64,000 nucleotides of DNA from Spinellus fusiger. Lineage: Eukaryota; Mucoromycota; Mucoromycetes; Mucorales; Phycomycetaceae. Below, one piece after another: positions 27,519-37,914 of the stretch. The stretch is from positions 248,001 through 312,000 of the forward strand of contig JALLLS010000023.1 in the NCBI GenBank assembly GCA_025094145.1, written 5' to 3'. Position 1 is the first letter of the stretch. Every line of letters starts with the position of its first letter. The translations under genes were made by a program, and so were the position numbers. Below the pieces are notes generated by a model. That model worked only from the letters and a program-made list of their open reading frames with translations, did no database searches and was not told where the DNA came from.

Positions 27519-28110
27519 GTGGATCCGCTACAAAAGCAAAGGCAAGAAGAAGGTGCCAGTGCAAGGGTAATACAACACACACATAGAGAGTGCATTAATA
27601 CATCTCGAACTAATTATTTTTACTATTATTTTATTATTGAAAAGGGGTGTTGGCACCTAAAAGGATTAGAGTATGATCCTACCAAACTGCCAGTCGCTGC
27701 TTATGGCACAGGATTAAAGCTAAAAGATGCTGCCAAATTTAAAGGCTATTGTGTTGGTTTGCCAGAAATTTTATATCAATCATTGAAAAAAGAGACAAAA
27801 GAGTGGAGATCTTCTTTTGGTTGATGTCGATGAGTTCCTTACATCAAGGGTAAGCAGGATTGACCTCTCACTCAATATAAAAAGATCTTCTAACAGTTAC
27901 TCTGTTTTCTTTTTTGTTCTCAAGATCTGCCATACTTGTAACACACATAACCTCACCGAGGTATTAGTAAATTTCAACAATATCTACGCTTGCCAAAGTT
28001 GTGGAATTGTTTAGAACAGAGATGTGAATACATCAAAGAATATCTATACAATTGCAGAAGAGGGATTAAATGGTCGCAGCCAAATAGTTCCTTTCTGTAG
28101 AAAAGAATAG
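27519..28110 (+). pseudogene. Fanzor (eukaryotic TnpB-like nuclease) C-terminal relic, copy B
   Basis: C-terminal half of a Fanzor protein, the eukaryotic relative of TnpB, an RNA-guided DNA nuclease with a RuvC fold. Visible parts are VAAYGTGLKLKDAAKFKGY, then LPEILYQSLKKE, then, after a one-base frame change near 27800, GDLLLVDVDEFLTS with the RuvC-II glutamate. An intron (27850-27924, GTAAGC to CTCAAG) follows, then CHTC and CQSC, the four-cysteine zinc ribbon, and NRDVNTSKNI with the RuvC-III aspartate. TGG before NRD has become TAG at 28012-28014, and the protein ends ...VPFCRKE. An upstream exon fragment at about 27519-27568 precedes it. The N-terminal half and RuvC-I could not be traced. 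The frameshift and stop make it a pseudogene. Confidence 0.82.
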
Positions 28111-28326
28111 ATATTCTTTGATGCATTCATATCATATATCGCCACATCGAAAGTGGTTTCCTTCGGGATTCAGATATTTACAGGTAAATCTACATAATCT
28201 TTATTTGTTTAAAAACTAACATGAATACATCTTAATTTATTTTTGCTCCTTTTCAAATCGATTTGTTATTTTTAAACAATTGTAGTTCGACTATTTCCTT
28301 TTATATCCTAAAGATCTCCTGGTGTG
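28111..28326 (+). ncRNA. Candidate omega-RNA region at the right end of copy B
   Basis: The stretch after the Fanzor stop is non-coding, yet from GGGATTCAGATATT to the element end it matches copy D closely; about the last 60 bases look identical. It includes a small hairpin, TAGT-TCG-ACTA, inside ATTGTAGTTCGACTATTT about 45 bases from the end. In studied Fanzor and TnpB elements the guide RNA scaffold is encoded at this place and the guide is the flank just past the element end. This assignment rests on position and conservation only; no transcript evidence exists here. Confidence 0.45.
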
Positions 28327-28509
28327 AATGTGAACAGTCCACATTTCAAAACTTCTTTTATCCCCTTGCACTTCCCTACATACGCCCTCGTACAGTTTTC
28401 CACGTATTTACATAGGCATAGACAGAGGCATAGACATACCGGCCTATATACACCAGACTATACCTACATCTATATCTATGTTTATACCTGTACATAACAA
28501 CCTACACAA
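28327..28509. promoter_or_regulatory. Upstream region of the methyltransferase gene
   Basis: Only 183 bp lie between the right end of element copy B and the methyltransferase ATG, so the promoter must be within this C-rich stretch or inside the element. Confidence 0.4.
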
Positions 28510-29956
28510 ATGATATCTGATTCACATAGAGCTTCTACACCCTCGGCTAGTCGCACCAGCTATTTTATATCCAAATTATTATCAGGCACAAAGGATACAA
28601 AAGCCTATAGACCAACACCTAACTCTATTCATGATATTGAGCGTGACCAAGTACGACACAATGCCTTGAAGTTAGCATTCAAAGGGTAAAATAATAACAG
28701 ACATAAGGACAGTGAGAAGACATATGCACACAATAGAAGAAAAAAAACAGGGCTTAGGAAGCCATAATCTACCTTGATAGACAGAACCACTCATTCAGAT
28801 CAACATTTTAGTGACTTTAAAGCCCCTCTTCAGCGTCAGTTACAAGCAGGAGGGTGTGAAGTGCTTGATGTTGGGCAAGTAGTGAGGGTAGAGTACAAGT
28901 CAGTGTACAGGATAATCTCATCTTCTATATCCTATTAGATGTGGACCAGGGTTTTGGACATCTGTAAGTATACAAGAGTAACTAAGATGACTCTTGAGTC
29001 TATGTGTTGTATTGGCTCATATCATTCAACAGGACATGGCAACACGCTACAAACTGTCTTATTTTACAGGTGTCGATGTTGATAAGAATTCACTACCAAT
29101 AAAGTGAGCCTAGAGAGTCTGTAGACTATAGAACAAACCTAAGGAATAACAATCTCATATGTACTCAAGTAGAAAGACAAAAAATGTTCTCTACCAGCGT
29201 ATTGATATCACTGAGCTACCATTGCCCTACCATGACAATCAATTTGATTTTGTATTTATGAGATCCATGACAGATCTTATTCCAGAACAGTACTGGGATG
29301 GAATACTGAAGGAACTTGTAAGAGTAATGAAAAAGGGTGCCTATCTTGAATGCACAGAGGCCTATGCTGATCTCATCGATGTTGGTCCTGGTATGACAAA
29401 GATTATGCGTTGTAAGGGATTCACATTGTATATGTGAGAGATGAAGCTAAATATTCCACTCTTTCATGGGCCTATGTATTCCTATTCAACAAGTGGCCAA
29501 TGCAACTTCTAGATCTCATTCACTACCAGAATCACCCACTCTTCCCTCAATGCCAAAACAAAATCCAGTACCAAATCGTATTGCTGCTATTCATCAGCTT
29601 ATGGAGATGAGGATCGAACATACCCATACACCTGTAGGCAAATTTGGAGATGTTATTGGTGGTTTGTTGTCGGAGTACTGGGAAAGAACTGTGCGTGGAT
29701 CAAGACAACATTGGATCAAGAGTAAAATGATTACAGAAAAAGAACTTGATACTGCTATTGATGAAATGCGTCAAGAAATGGATACCCATCATACTTATAT
29801 GTCTTGGTATTCTGTTGTAGCACAAAAGGTATATAAAAAAAAGGTAGTAGAGAGAGAATGAAAGGCCTAAAGGTTTCTGCTTAGAAAGGATACAGTGGTC
29901 CTATTATTCAATTTGAAGATGTAGACGCAAATGACAATTATCAGATCCTGAGATAG
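28510..29956 (+). CDS. Class I SAM-dependent methyltransferase
   Basis: Seven exons (28510-28685, 28785-28874, 28939-28963, 29033-29103, 29173-29411, 29494-29828, 29885-29956) give 335 residues. Motif I reads EVLDVGCGPGFWTSDMATRY (about 85-104), followed by TGVDVDKNSLP (motif II with the acidic ribose-binding residue), LPYHDNQFDFVFMRSM and ELVRVMKKGAYLECTEAYAD. This is the Methyltransf_25/UMTA-like type common in fungi; the substrate cannot be read. Intron 2 has a GC-AG border (GCAAGT at 28875), and exon 3 is only 25 nt, carrying CGPGFWTS. The N-terminal 60 residues are Ser/Thr-rich and probably disordered. The promoter borders transposable copy B. Confidence 0.85.
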
Positions 29957-30313
29957 ACAAAACAACATTTCTGAAAAGTGTTATTTCAACGTACATATTC
30001 ATAATAAAGAAGAGAGCAATATGCTTTTATATATGACTATGAAATAGTTTAGAACCACCAACAAGTATACATATCCGTTACTATCCAGACTATCAATCTA
30101 ATGTAGTATAATGTAGTATAATGTAGTGTAGTACTTGTTTTAATTACCCTTCTGCTTTGTGGTATTCTTTAATATAGCCAAGGAATCCTATCCATCTTTT
30201 CTCTAACATATAACACCTTAGGTACTCTTCCACCACATATACATATATATATATATGTATGTATATTTATATTGTTCTTGCTTTTATCTTTATCAAAGAT
30301 CCACAATTGTTAT
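29957..30313. other. Convergent intergenic spacer
   Basis: The 3' ends of the methyltransferase (+) and acyl-CoA dehydrogenase (-) genes meet here. It holds a triplicated GTAGTATAAT-like motif near 30102-30130 and TATATA runs near 30240. No gene seen. Confidence 0.5.
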
Positions 30314-31798
30314 CTAAAAACCACCTAATGCCTCTGATCCTGATTTTACCATATCTGCCAATCCTCTAGAAATAATAAGTCTCTGGATTTGAGATGTGCC
30401 CTCATAAATCTGGAAGATCTTTGCATCACGCATTAACTTCTCTACAGGGTATTCAGTATTGAAACCATTGCCTCCAAAAATTTGTACAGCATCGGCAGCA
30501 GACTTGTTTGCAACTTCACTTGCCAACACTAATAATAATAAGTCAATAGAGCCTTAAGAAGAACACCTTACCCTTTGCAATACTAGCACGCCATGTGTTC
30601 TTTTGTCCGTTATCACGCATATAAGCAGAAGCGTAGACCATCATACGAGCACTCTCAATACCAATACTAAAGAGAGATGGTTATACAGTAGAATCAAATA
30701 GTGTTAACCTACGCCATATCAGCAAGCATAAAAGACACAGCCTGGTGGTTAAAGATGTGTGTTCCCATAGTCTTGCGTTCAAGTGAGTATTTTGTAGCCT
30801 CCTCCATTGCACGACGAGCTAAACCAACAGCACCAGAGGCAACAAGAGGACGCGTGATATCAAATGCATTCATGGCAATCTTGAATCCCTGGCCCACACT
30901 TCCTAGTACATTCTCCTCAGGTACAACAACATCCTCAAAAGTCACTCCACGGGTATCAGAAGCACGTTGGCCCATGTTGATTTCCTTTCGTCCCACTTGA
31001 ATACCAGGTGTGTCAGCATCCACAATAAAACCAGTGAAGCCTTTTCCTGTAGATGCATTGGCATCTGTACGAGCAAGAACAAAGAACCAATTGGCATGAC
31101 CAGCATTGGTGATCCACATCTTTTGGCCATTCAATACCCACGCGTTTCCTTTCTTCACGGCACTTGTGCGTAGACCGGCTACATCAGAGCCTGCTCCTGG
31201 CTCAGTTACACCATAAGATGCCACCAAAGGAGCTTCTGTCATTCTTCCTAGGTACTTCTTTTTCTGTGCATCGTTACCAGCCACCACAAGAGGAGCCTCA
31301 GCCAGATTGTTGGCTTCAATGGCGGTTTGAATACCTTTATATGCATCATAGGTATCAGTACTTTTGGAGCTTTTGATCTAATCTATCCCTCTTCCCTCTT
31401 CCTAGACCACTCTCTCTAATCCTTATGCTGATAGAGTCTTCATTACCTGAACAACCAAAGGCAAGTTCTTCTGAGATAATTGCACTGTCTAGCACCTTCA
31501 AGTCGCTACCACCGTACTTGGCTTCAATGTGTGTGTTAACCAATCCCAGTTCCCAAGCCTTCTTGACAATCTCCATGGGGTATTTTCCAGTTCTGTCGTG
31601 TTCAGCAGCCACAGGAATAATTTCTTCAAGGGTAAACTTGCGAGTCAAGTCTTGGATTGACTTTTGCTCTTCGGTCAGGCCAAAAGACATACCCACAAAA
31701 GACTCCTCAGAGGGAACTGAAGAGTACATTCTAGCCACAGCGGCAATACTGGCTCTGTTAAATACGCTTTTGGAGGTAACGTGTGCTAATCTCAACAT
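30314..31798 (-). CDS. Medium-chain acyl-CoA dehydrogenase, mitochondrial
   Basis: FAD enzyme that introduces the trans-2 double bond into acyl-CoA in the first step of mitochondrial beta-oxidation and passes electrons to ETF. Four exons (31798-31447, 31334-30713, 30666-30572, 30528-30314) give 427 residues. The first ~27 residues ([20 protein letters not shown]) look like a mitochondrial presequence. [12 protein letters not shown] and [13 protein letters not shown] are the family signatures; the catalytic base is Glu399 in [12 protein letters not shown], the MCAD position. Similarity to mammalian ACADM is closer than to short- or long-chain enzymes, judged by eye. The gene is convergent with the methyltransferase gene. 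Confidence 0.95.
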
Positions 31799-32660
31799 TG
31801 GAATAGGGCTAGAATAGAGAGTAAAGGGTTAACTGTCGAGAATAGTATATTTGAATTTTTAAACGAGTTACTCCACAGTATCGGAGAATTAAATCACCGT
31901 GAGGCTGCCTGTTGATTGGCGCTTTCTATTTCATAGCCAACTCATCTTAAGTGTGAATAACAGGTATTATATTTTCACGTGCATTACATTACTCTCCCTA
32001 CACACCTCAAGATTATTCTGATGTTTAAGCAATAACACTATCTCCCCTTTATATAACGCTCTTTTAAAATCAAAAGGTTTGCAAGTATCCAAATTATTAT
32101 TTCCTTTTGTGAACAACTCAATATCAAATTGTATTATCAATAGAATATATTGTTTATGAATAAAATTGTTTATTGTAATAGTATAGCTAATACTATATTA
32201 TGACTGTAGCTACGGGCTAAGTGCATTCCCTCATAGCAATAGAATCTATACCCTAAAGGCCTTGTGCTTTATTCTTGGGAGATAGATAGCTATGCTCAGT
32301 AGTATATCTTAGACACCCTAGACAGTATAGAAGAAAGAAAAGACCACCTGAGACTGACTTGAGAAAGAGTCTTTATTTACCTAATAACAGAAGAGTGCAT
32401 TAGTAATAATTCAATCAAGAGAGATAAATGTATAGATATTTGGTCTCTAGCGGGGACAAAGAAATAGAGTATTAGTACAAAGGCTGGTCTAGGGAAATCA
32501 AAGAGGGTACATGAACAGGAACACAACACACAATTTGAGCACAACGGGTAACTAAGCAACTGTTCTTTAAGCAATTCTTTTCTTTCTAGAATGTTGTTGT
32601 AGTCTGCATTACTTTGGTAGTTCTGATTAAGCAAATGAATTGTGAAGTTTAGTTTTGTTC

Positions 32661-32851
32661 TCAAGATCTGCCACACTTATAAGACAAATATCCTCACTGA
32701 GATATTAGTAAATTTCAACAATATCCACGCTTGCCAAAGTTATGGAATTGTTTGGAACAGAGATGTGAATGCATCAAAGAATATCTATACAATTGCAGAA
32801 GAGGGATTAAATGGTCGCCGCCAACCAGTTCCTTTCTATCGAGAAGAATAG
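32661..32851 (+). pseudogene. Fanzor zinc-ribbon/RuvC-III fragment in copy D
   Basis: An open fragment beginning at the intron acceptor TTTTGTTCTCAAG: ICHTYKTNILTEILVNFNN, then HACQSYGIVWNRDVNASKNI and ending VPFYREE. WNRDVNAS keeps the RuvC-III aspartate and the Trp lost in copy B. Two of the four zinc-ribbon cysteines are changed to Tyr (CHTY, CQSY; TGT to TAT each), so it could not fold as a zinc ribbon. Only the C-terminal ~60 residues remain. Confidence 0.8.
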
Positions 32852-33064
32852 ATATTTGTATTCATATTATAATATATTGCCATATCAAAGGTAGTTCTTT
32901 CCGGGATTCAGATATTCACAGGTAAATCTACATAATAGTCTTTATTTGTTTAAAAACTAACATGAATACATAATTTATTCTTGCTACTTTTCAAATCAAT
33001 TTGTTATTTTTAAACAATTGTAGTTCGACTATTTCCTTTTATATCCTAAAGATCTCCTGGTGTG
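32852..33064 (+). ncRNA. Candidate omega-RNA region at the right end of copy D
   Basis: Counterpart of the conserved right arm of copy B, from GGGATTCAGATATT to GGTGTG, with a few small indels and substitutions. The UUCG-type hairpin and the last 60 bases are unchanged, though the Fanzor ORF next to it has decayed. Function inferred from position and conservation only. Confidence 0.4.
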
Positions 33065-33066
33065 TA

Positions 33067-34299
33067 GATGGAATTGTCTCTATATTCCTATACGCTTGTA
33101 TAATTCACTGTTTTTCTTCTAAAGAACCAACCTTTCTATTCTATAAATATAACGCATTGTAGATTCACAATTCAAAAGATTACCTTTAGCTCATTAGTGA
33201 TGTACAGACAAGAAGGAGGAAGAGAGTTTCTTTGAACAGTAATAATATAAATTAAAGAGCAGACCAATTTTCTTTCGTCTCTTCCGTTAATAAAAATATG
33301 CATAAAGGTATGTATGAATATGTAGGTCATCTTGTTCAGTACATTCATAATAACTAAAGGCTAAATAGAATCATTGTCTTTTGGTAGTATTTTGAACTAG
33401 ATTGGTAGTAAAACATTAGTGTCAAGGTATTATGAATATTTTTCTCCCAAAGTGTCATGAAATAGTGTCTCATACTGATTCTTTAATAATAAACCTTAAG
33501 AATCTAATTGAACTATATCCATTGTTCTTACCAAGACCAAGAATCTACTTATTTTTAATTACAATAGAAGAATAAACTCTGTGATCCACAGACGTAGAAA
33601 TACATTAGGCTATTCGCTATCAAGTACAATTGTCTATACTCTCTAATGCATCTACACGAGAGATCTTATATGAGCATTGCCCGCACTGACTTATCCCCCC
33701 TTATATTTTATTTTGTACCCACTACATATTCTTTGCTTACAACATTTGATTTGTCCTATGAACAAAAACATCCTATGATCAATCACAAAACATTATTCTT
33801 TTACTTTGTTTCTTATTATTCTGTCAGTTATACACTTTAGCTTATAAAAGAATAGAAAATAATTAAACAAAAACTTAATACTTTCTTTATTGTATTCATA
33901 TCTTATACTGTTTCATTCATCATTTCCCCCCTCCCCCTCGTTCTTCTTAATTATAAGAAGGGGATAGAAATAGATTCACATTTAATATGTGGAATAGGAA
34001 ATTGGGAGAAATTGTCTCCCATCTGTACATCTTAGTTCTTCCCACCTTTCTATTGATTACTAAAGGTATATCCTTCCAATAGAAAACATACAAAAGGTCA
34101 TCTCTTTGTCAACTAAAATAAAAAAGGTAAAAATACAAGAACAGGTGCAACCATACAACCATACAGATATATATATATATATGTATATGTATGTGTGTGT
34201 GTGTGTAGGTAAGTAAGTAAGTAGGTAGACTACAACGGATGAGGAGTTCGGGTACTCTTTTCTATAGGAATATAGATAATGAGTATCACATGAATGTCC
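33067..34299. other. Intergenic, AT-rich
   Basis: No gene is supported. A 64-codon frame at 33646-33840 lacks similarity. Near 34170-34225 there is an ATATATAT/GTGTGTGT/GTAAGTAA simple-sequence tract, which probably lies in the 3' UTR of the membrane-protein gene. Confidence 0.5.
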
Positions 34300-35264
34300 T
34301 CAGGGCTGGTAGGGTGGAGGCGGAATATTATTAGGAATAGAATAAGTGGATGTCTCTGCACTGGAATAAGGGCGTTCATGTCCATATTGGCTGAGTTCTT
34401 GTCTCTGCTGCTGTTTATGTTGTTGCTGAAGAATCAAATATTGTAGCATATGTTGCTGCATAGATGGACTAACTAGTTCTTCTCTTTCTTCTCTTATAGT
34501 TGTACTAGAGGAATGTATTGGACCTTCATTGCGGGGTACCATTGTGATAGCCTTTTGTCTTTCTTCGTGACAAAAGTCATGAGCAAATTGATCAGCAACT
34601 TCTTCTTTTGTATGGACGTTGGTTGGAGAAGAGTGAAATTTGTGAAAAGGGTGAGGGAGTGATGATTGGCAATGAGTAGTTGAATTGCTTGGTATTTTAC
34701 TTCCAGATGTTTTATTTTCAATGTCTCTTTTTTCTCTTCTCTTTTGATACATTCTGAACAAAAAGATTCCAGCAATAATGGCCAAAAAAGCACCCATAAC
34801 TCCTATGATAATATGAACAATGCGATGGGTGGGTTTTTCACGAGAGGCCGATGAAAAGGATGACTCTATAGACCGGCGTTGATGGTAGGGGTTGTACTGT
34901 ATATCATAACTTCCACTATCAGTAGCTGTTATTTTTGTTTCTTGTTGATTTTTGGCATGAGAGATAGGATAATTATTCTGTTGTTGATGAAATGAATTCT
35001 GAGAAGCGTCGAGAGGAGAAGAACTTATAAATTGGGTGGAATCTATATCATTGGATATACTTGTAAGCCTGTGATTGATGAGAAGAGGTTATATTTTGTA
35101 CACAAATACTTCTCTCCCGTTCTGAACAAAGCTTACTTATTATGAGTGTTGAATACGCCACCATCATTAACAGATCTTTTGATTGTCTGCTGAGATGGTA
35201 TAGCATATGCACCTGTAATAGCAAGGAATACATGGATCTGTTTGTGAATTGCAATAGTTTTCAT
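34300..35264 (-). CDS. Single-pass membrane protein with C-terminal PPxY motif
   Basis: Two exons (35264-35137, 35068-34300) give 298 residues. The N-terminus (MKTIAIHKQIHVFLAITGAYA) resembles a signal peptide. A Ser/Gln-rich luminal or extracellular part (about 25-125) is followed by one strong membrane segment, IVHIIIGVMGAFLAIIAGIF, then a basic stop-transfer (YQKRREKR). The cytosolic tail is rich in Ser and Gln (QQQHKQQQRQ) and ends NNIPPPPYQP. PPPPY is a PPxY motif, the ligand for WW domains of Rsp5/Nedd4 ubiquitin ligases, so the protein may be an adaptor or cargo for them; this is inference. The family is not recognised. Layout resembles fungal Mid2/Wsc-like type I proteins, without clear sequence support. 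Confidence 0.75.
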
Positions 35265-37914
35265 TCTTTATCGATGGAATTAGAAATGAAATGTAGAAAG
35301 AAGCGATAAAAGAATAATGTATTTATATGTTAAAACAAAACATTCTCGTGAAAATAGGGGAAGAGACCAAGAGAGAATATTTAAAGTGAACAAGGGATGT
35401 CAGTCACGGAAAGCATTACACTGTCCAGAACAGGTTGTTTGTACAGCAGTAAGAAAGAAGGAAAAGAAATATCTCGGTGCTTCAATAGCACGGTTGGAAG
35501 AGGGAGAAAATAGTAAAGGCTCAGTAAACAATGCATTTTGTATTCTTCCTCTTCTATTTCTGTAGTAGTGTTCTCTTTTCCCTTGCCCCAAAACTAGTGT
35601 AAATTGGAATCACAGTTAGGTAATACGAGTTAAGCTCTCCACAGCTTTGTGTACCCTTTCTTAAATGTGCCATGGCAAAATAGATAACAGATGAAAAAAG
35701 CTGGATCCCATTACCATGCCAGTTTAGCCTTTTATTATTATTATAATAATAATAATAAAAAGAGGGATAAGAATAATAGAGAATGACGTTTATATATTGC
35801 CTTTTATCCCATGTTGTTCATTTGTAAAAGAAGAGTCCTGCAATGATATAATCTACACTTTCTCTTTTTCTGCAGGTCAGGAGAATATGTTGTGCAAGTG
35901 GGACAGATCACATTCCACTCAAGTAATGTAGATCTCATGTAGTGCTTAAAACCACTTACCAGCTAAATATTAATATACTCGTTGTTGTTGTTGTTGTTGT
36001 TTTTTTGCATAATTGAAGTATAGTATTGTTGTTTATCTTTTTCTCTCTTTTTTCCTTCTCCATAGGACAAAGAACTGTGTAGCCTATGACAGCCTGCAAC
36101 ATTATAATCAACACAACACCATGCATGTACTACTATTTTAATACAATTGTATAATGTGAGGTAAAAATGTAGTGCACAAATGACACTTTTTGTTTGTTAT
36201 TATTGTTTGTAGTCTTATTATAATGTTGTTGATGCACCAATACCACTATAATTAACAAAAAATACATCTCTATTTTGCTTTAACTGCCTTGTATCTTCTT
36301 GTGCCATACAAGAAACACAGATGCCATGTACAAACCTATAGTGACAGCTTTGTAAAGTCATGAATGTATTTGGTTATAAATTGCTCTATTTATGGTGTCA
36401 GTGACGTTATTTTTACATTCACTATGGCAATTCTAAATTTCATATATTCTGTTTTGATACCAGATTTGGTATTTCTCGGAGGAAGCTTGATTCAAGTGAT
36501 ACCGAGTAAGTGGAAATTATTTGCGAATTTACAACCCTCTCGTTGGATACAACTACAATCAAATGATATATACAAACTAATAATGTTTCTAAGAATCAAC
36601 AAAGACTTGTATTCTCTTTCTAAGACGTAAAAATTGAATATCTATTATTATATCCTATTGATAAATAATAAAAGATGGCTATAATAAAAGTGTATAAAGA
36701 GACATCCTAGTTCCTCTAATAAAAAGAATACGCAATCCTTAAGGCAGGGTCTATCACTGTTTCATTGTAAAATAACACACACTTAACTTTAAATATGCCT
36801 TTTTCTATCATTTCAATACCATTGAGAATATCAAGTAGATGAACTCATTTGAACGACACGCATTCATTCTAATACGTACATATTACTATGAAATGCTTCA
36901 CAAATGCTGTTTTGAGCCTCTATTGAGTCTTTATTATTGAATGAACAAGGAATTGAACTTTAAAAATCAATTGAACTTCAAATTGATTCTTGATGTACCT
37001 GTAACTTTAACACAAAAGCATGCAAATAGGCAGATCAGTAAATCTCTATTTTATTATTTCAGGATATTTATGCCAAACAAGACACACATTCATGAAAGTG
37101 ACTATGACAAGGACATAGTATTTAGCACACATTATAGCATAATAGGATCCATTTGTGTCTGTATTACACTTCTAACAAAGTACTCTTTGTATGGTTAAAC
37201 CTACCTACTCTATGTATTTGATCTATATCAGACCTCACTTAAATTAATTTCATAATAGGAGATGTTTAACTTGTATTTGTGCAGTTTCTTTTTTAAGTAT
37301 TAAATCAGAGAGTAGCGACCACCTTTCATCGCTTAATCAGGTTTATTGTTCAAAGACAGAAAAGGAAACTATGCCCTCCTTCTTAACCGATTTAATAGTA
37401 CTCATCCCCACTATTTTTGCACTTATATTTCTCTCCTATTGCCTCTATTCACTAATATAAAGAATAAAGAATAAATCACGGGATGAAATATTAGGTCCTT
37501 TTCTTTCTAACTATTGCTCATCTTTAAAGACTAACTTTTTAAAATAAATAAATAAATAGATAGATAAATAGATAGATAGATAGATAGATAAATAAATAAA
37601 TAAAATAACTTTTTTATATACGTCTTTTTATTCTCTTGTAATCTATAATAAATACACAACTGACTCATTGCTATAAATTGTTGTTGTTGTTTTAGCTATA
37701 ACAAGATTATAACCAATCTCCTTTTCTTTTACATTCTGCTCATATTATGTGATTTATCATAGACAGATGAACGTATTCATTTATTTTTTATAAAGTGTTT
37801 CCATCTCATTTAGTTCTGAATAACATCTTATTTCCTTAACAACAAAAGGTACTGCTGGATAGAGATACAATGAATTTTCATTGTTTCTCTTTCATGACCC
37901 TTCTTCCATCACTA
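35265..37914. other. Long intergenic region, 2.6 kb
   Basis: No gene is supported. Small frames (35317-35565, 36364-36630, 36941-37198) have no splice context or similarity. It contains simple repeats: TTATTA/TAATAA inverted near 35733-35760, a GTT run at 35980-36000, and TAGATAAA/TAAA units at 37545-37610. Confidence 0.5.
37545..37612. repeat. Tetranucleotide tandem repeat (AAAT/AGAT)
   Basis: Runs of AAAT and AGAT tetranucleotides, about 68 bp, in intergenic DNA between the membrane-protein gene and element copy C. Confidence 0.75.

Larger units (their letters stand above)
25768..28326 (+). mobile_element. Fanzor-bearing transposable element, copy B
   Basis: The 2.56-kb copy starts CACCAGGAGATTTTTC after TA and ends AGATCTCCTGGTGTG, so its ends are short inverted repeats. 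From the left it holds the family left arm (25768-25930), a conserved non-coding block with AT-rich palindromes (25930-26160), the 77-codon ORF (26192-26425), a second conserved block to about 26940, then sequence not found in copies A and C: a region up to about 27510 with a TATA-like ATAAATACC, the Fanzor relic (27519-28110) and a conserved right arm to 28326. The TA is clear at the left end but not at the right, where the flank reads AATG. The relation to copies A, C and D shows one family with deletion derivatives. Confidence 0.8.
32001..33064 (+). mobile_element. Deleted Fanzor element, copy D
   Basis: A 1.06-kb copy with TA outside both ends (31999-32000 and 33065-33066), beginning CACACCTCAAGATT and ending AGATCTCCTGGTGTG. 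The left arm and conserved block (32001-32380) match copies A-C. Then it jumps to sequence matching copy B from about 27134 (TTAGTACAAAGGCTGGTCTA), and jumps again from GCAAATGAATTGTGAA (about 32640) to the acceptor of the Fanzor intron. So it is an internal deletion derivative that lost the 77-codon ORF and most of Fanzor but kept both ends and the right arm. Confidence 0.8.

Noticed and set aside
36364..37198. Two plus-strand frames of 88 and 85 codons
   Set aside because: No similarity, poor codon pattern, and no splice sites linking them into a gene.
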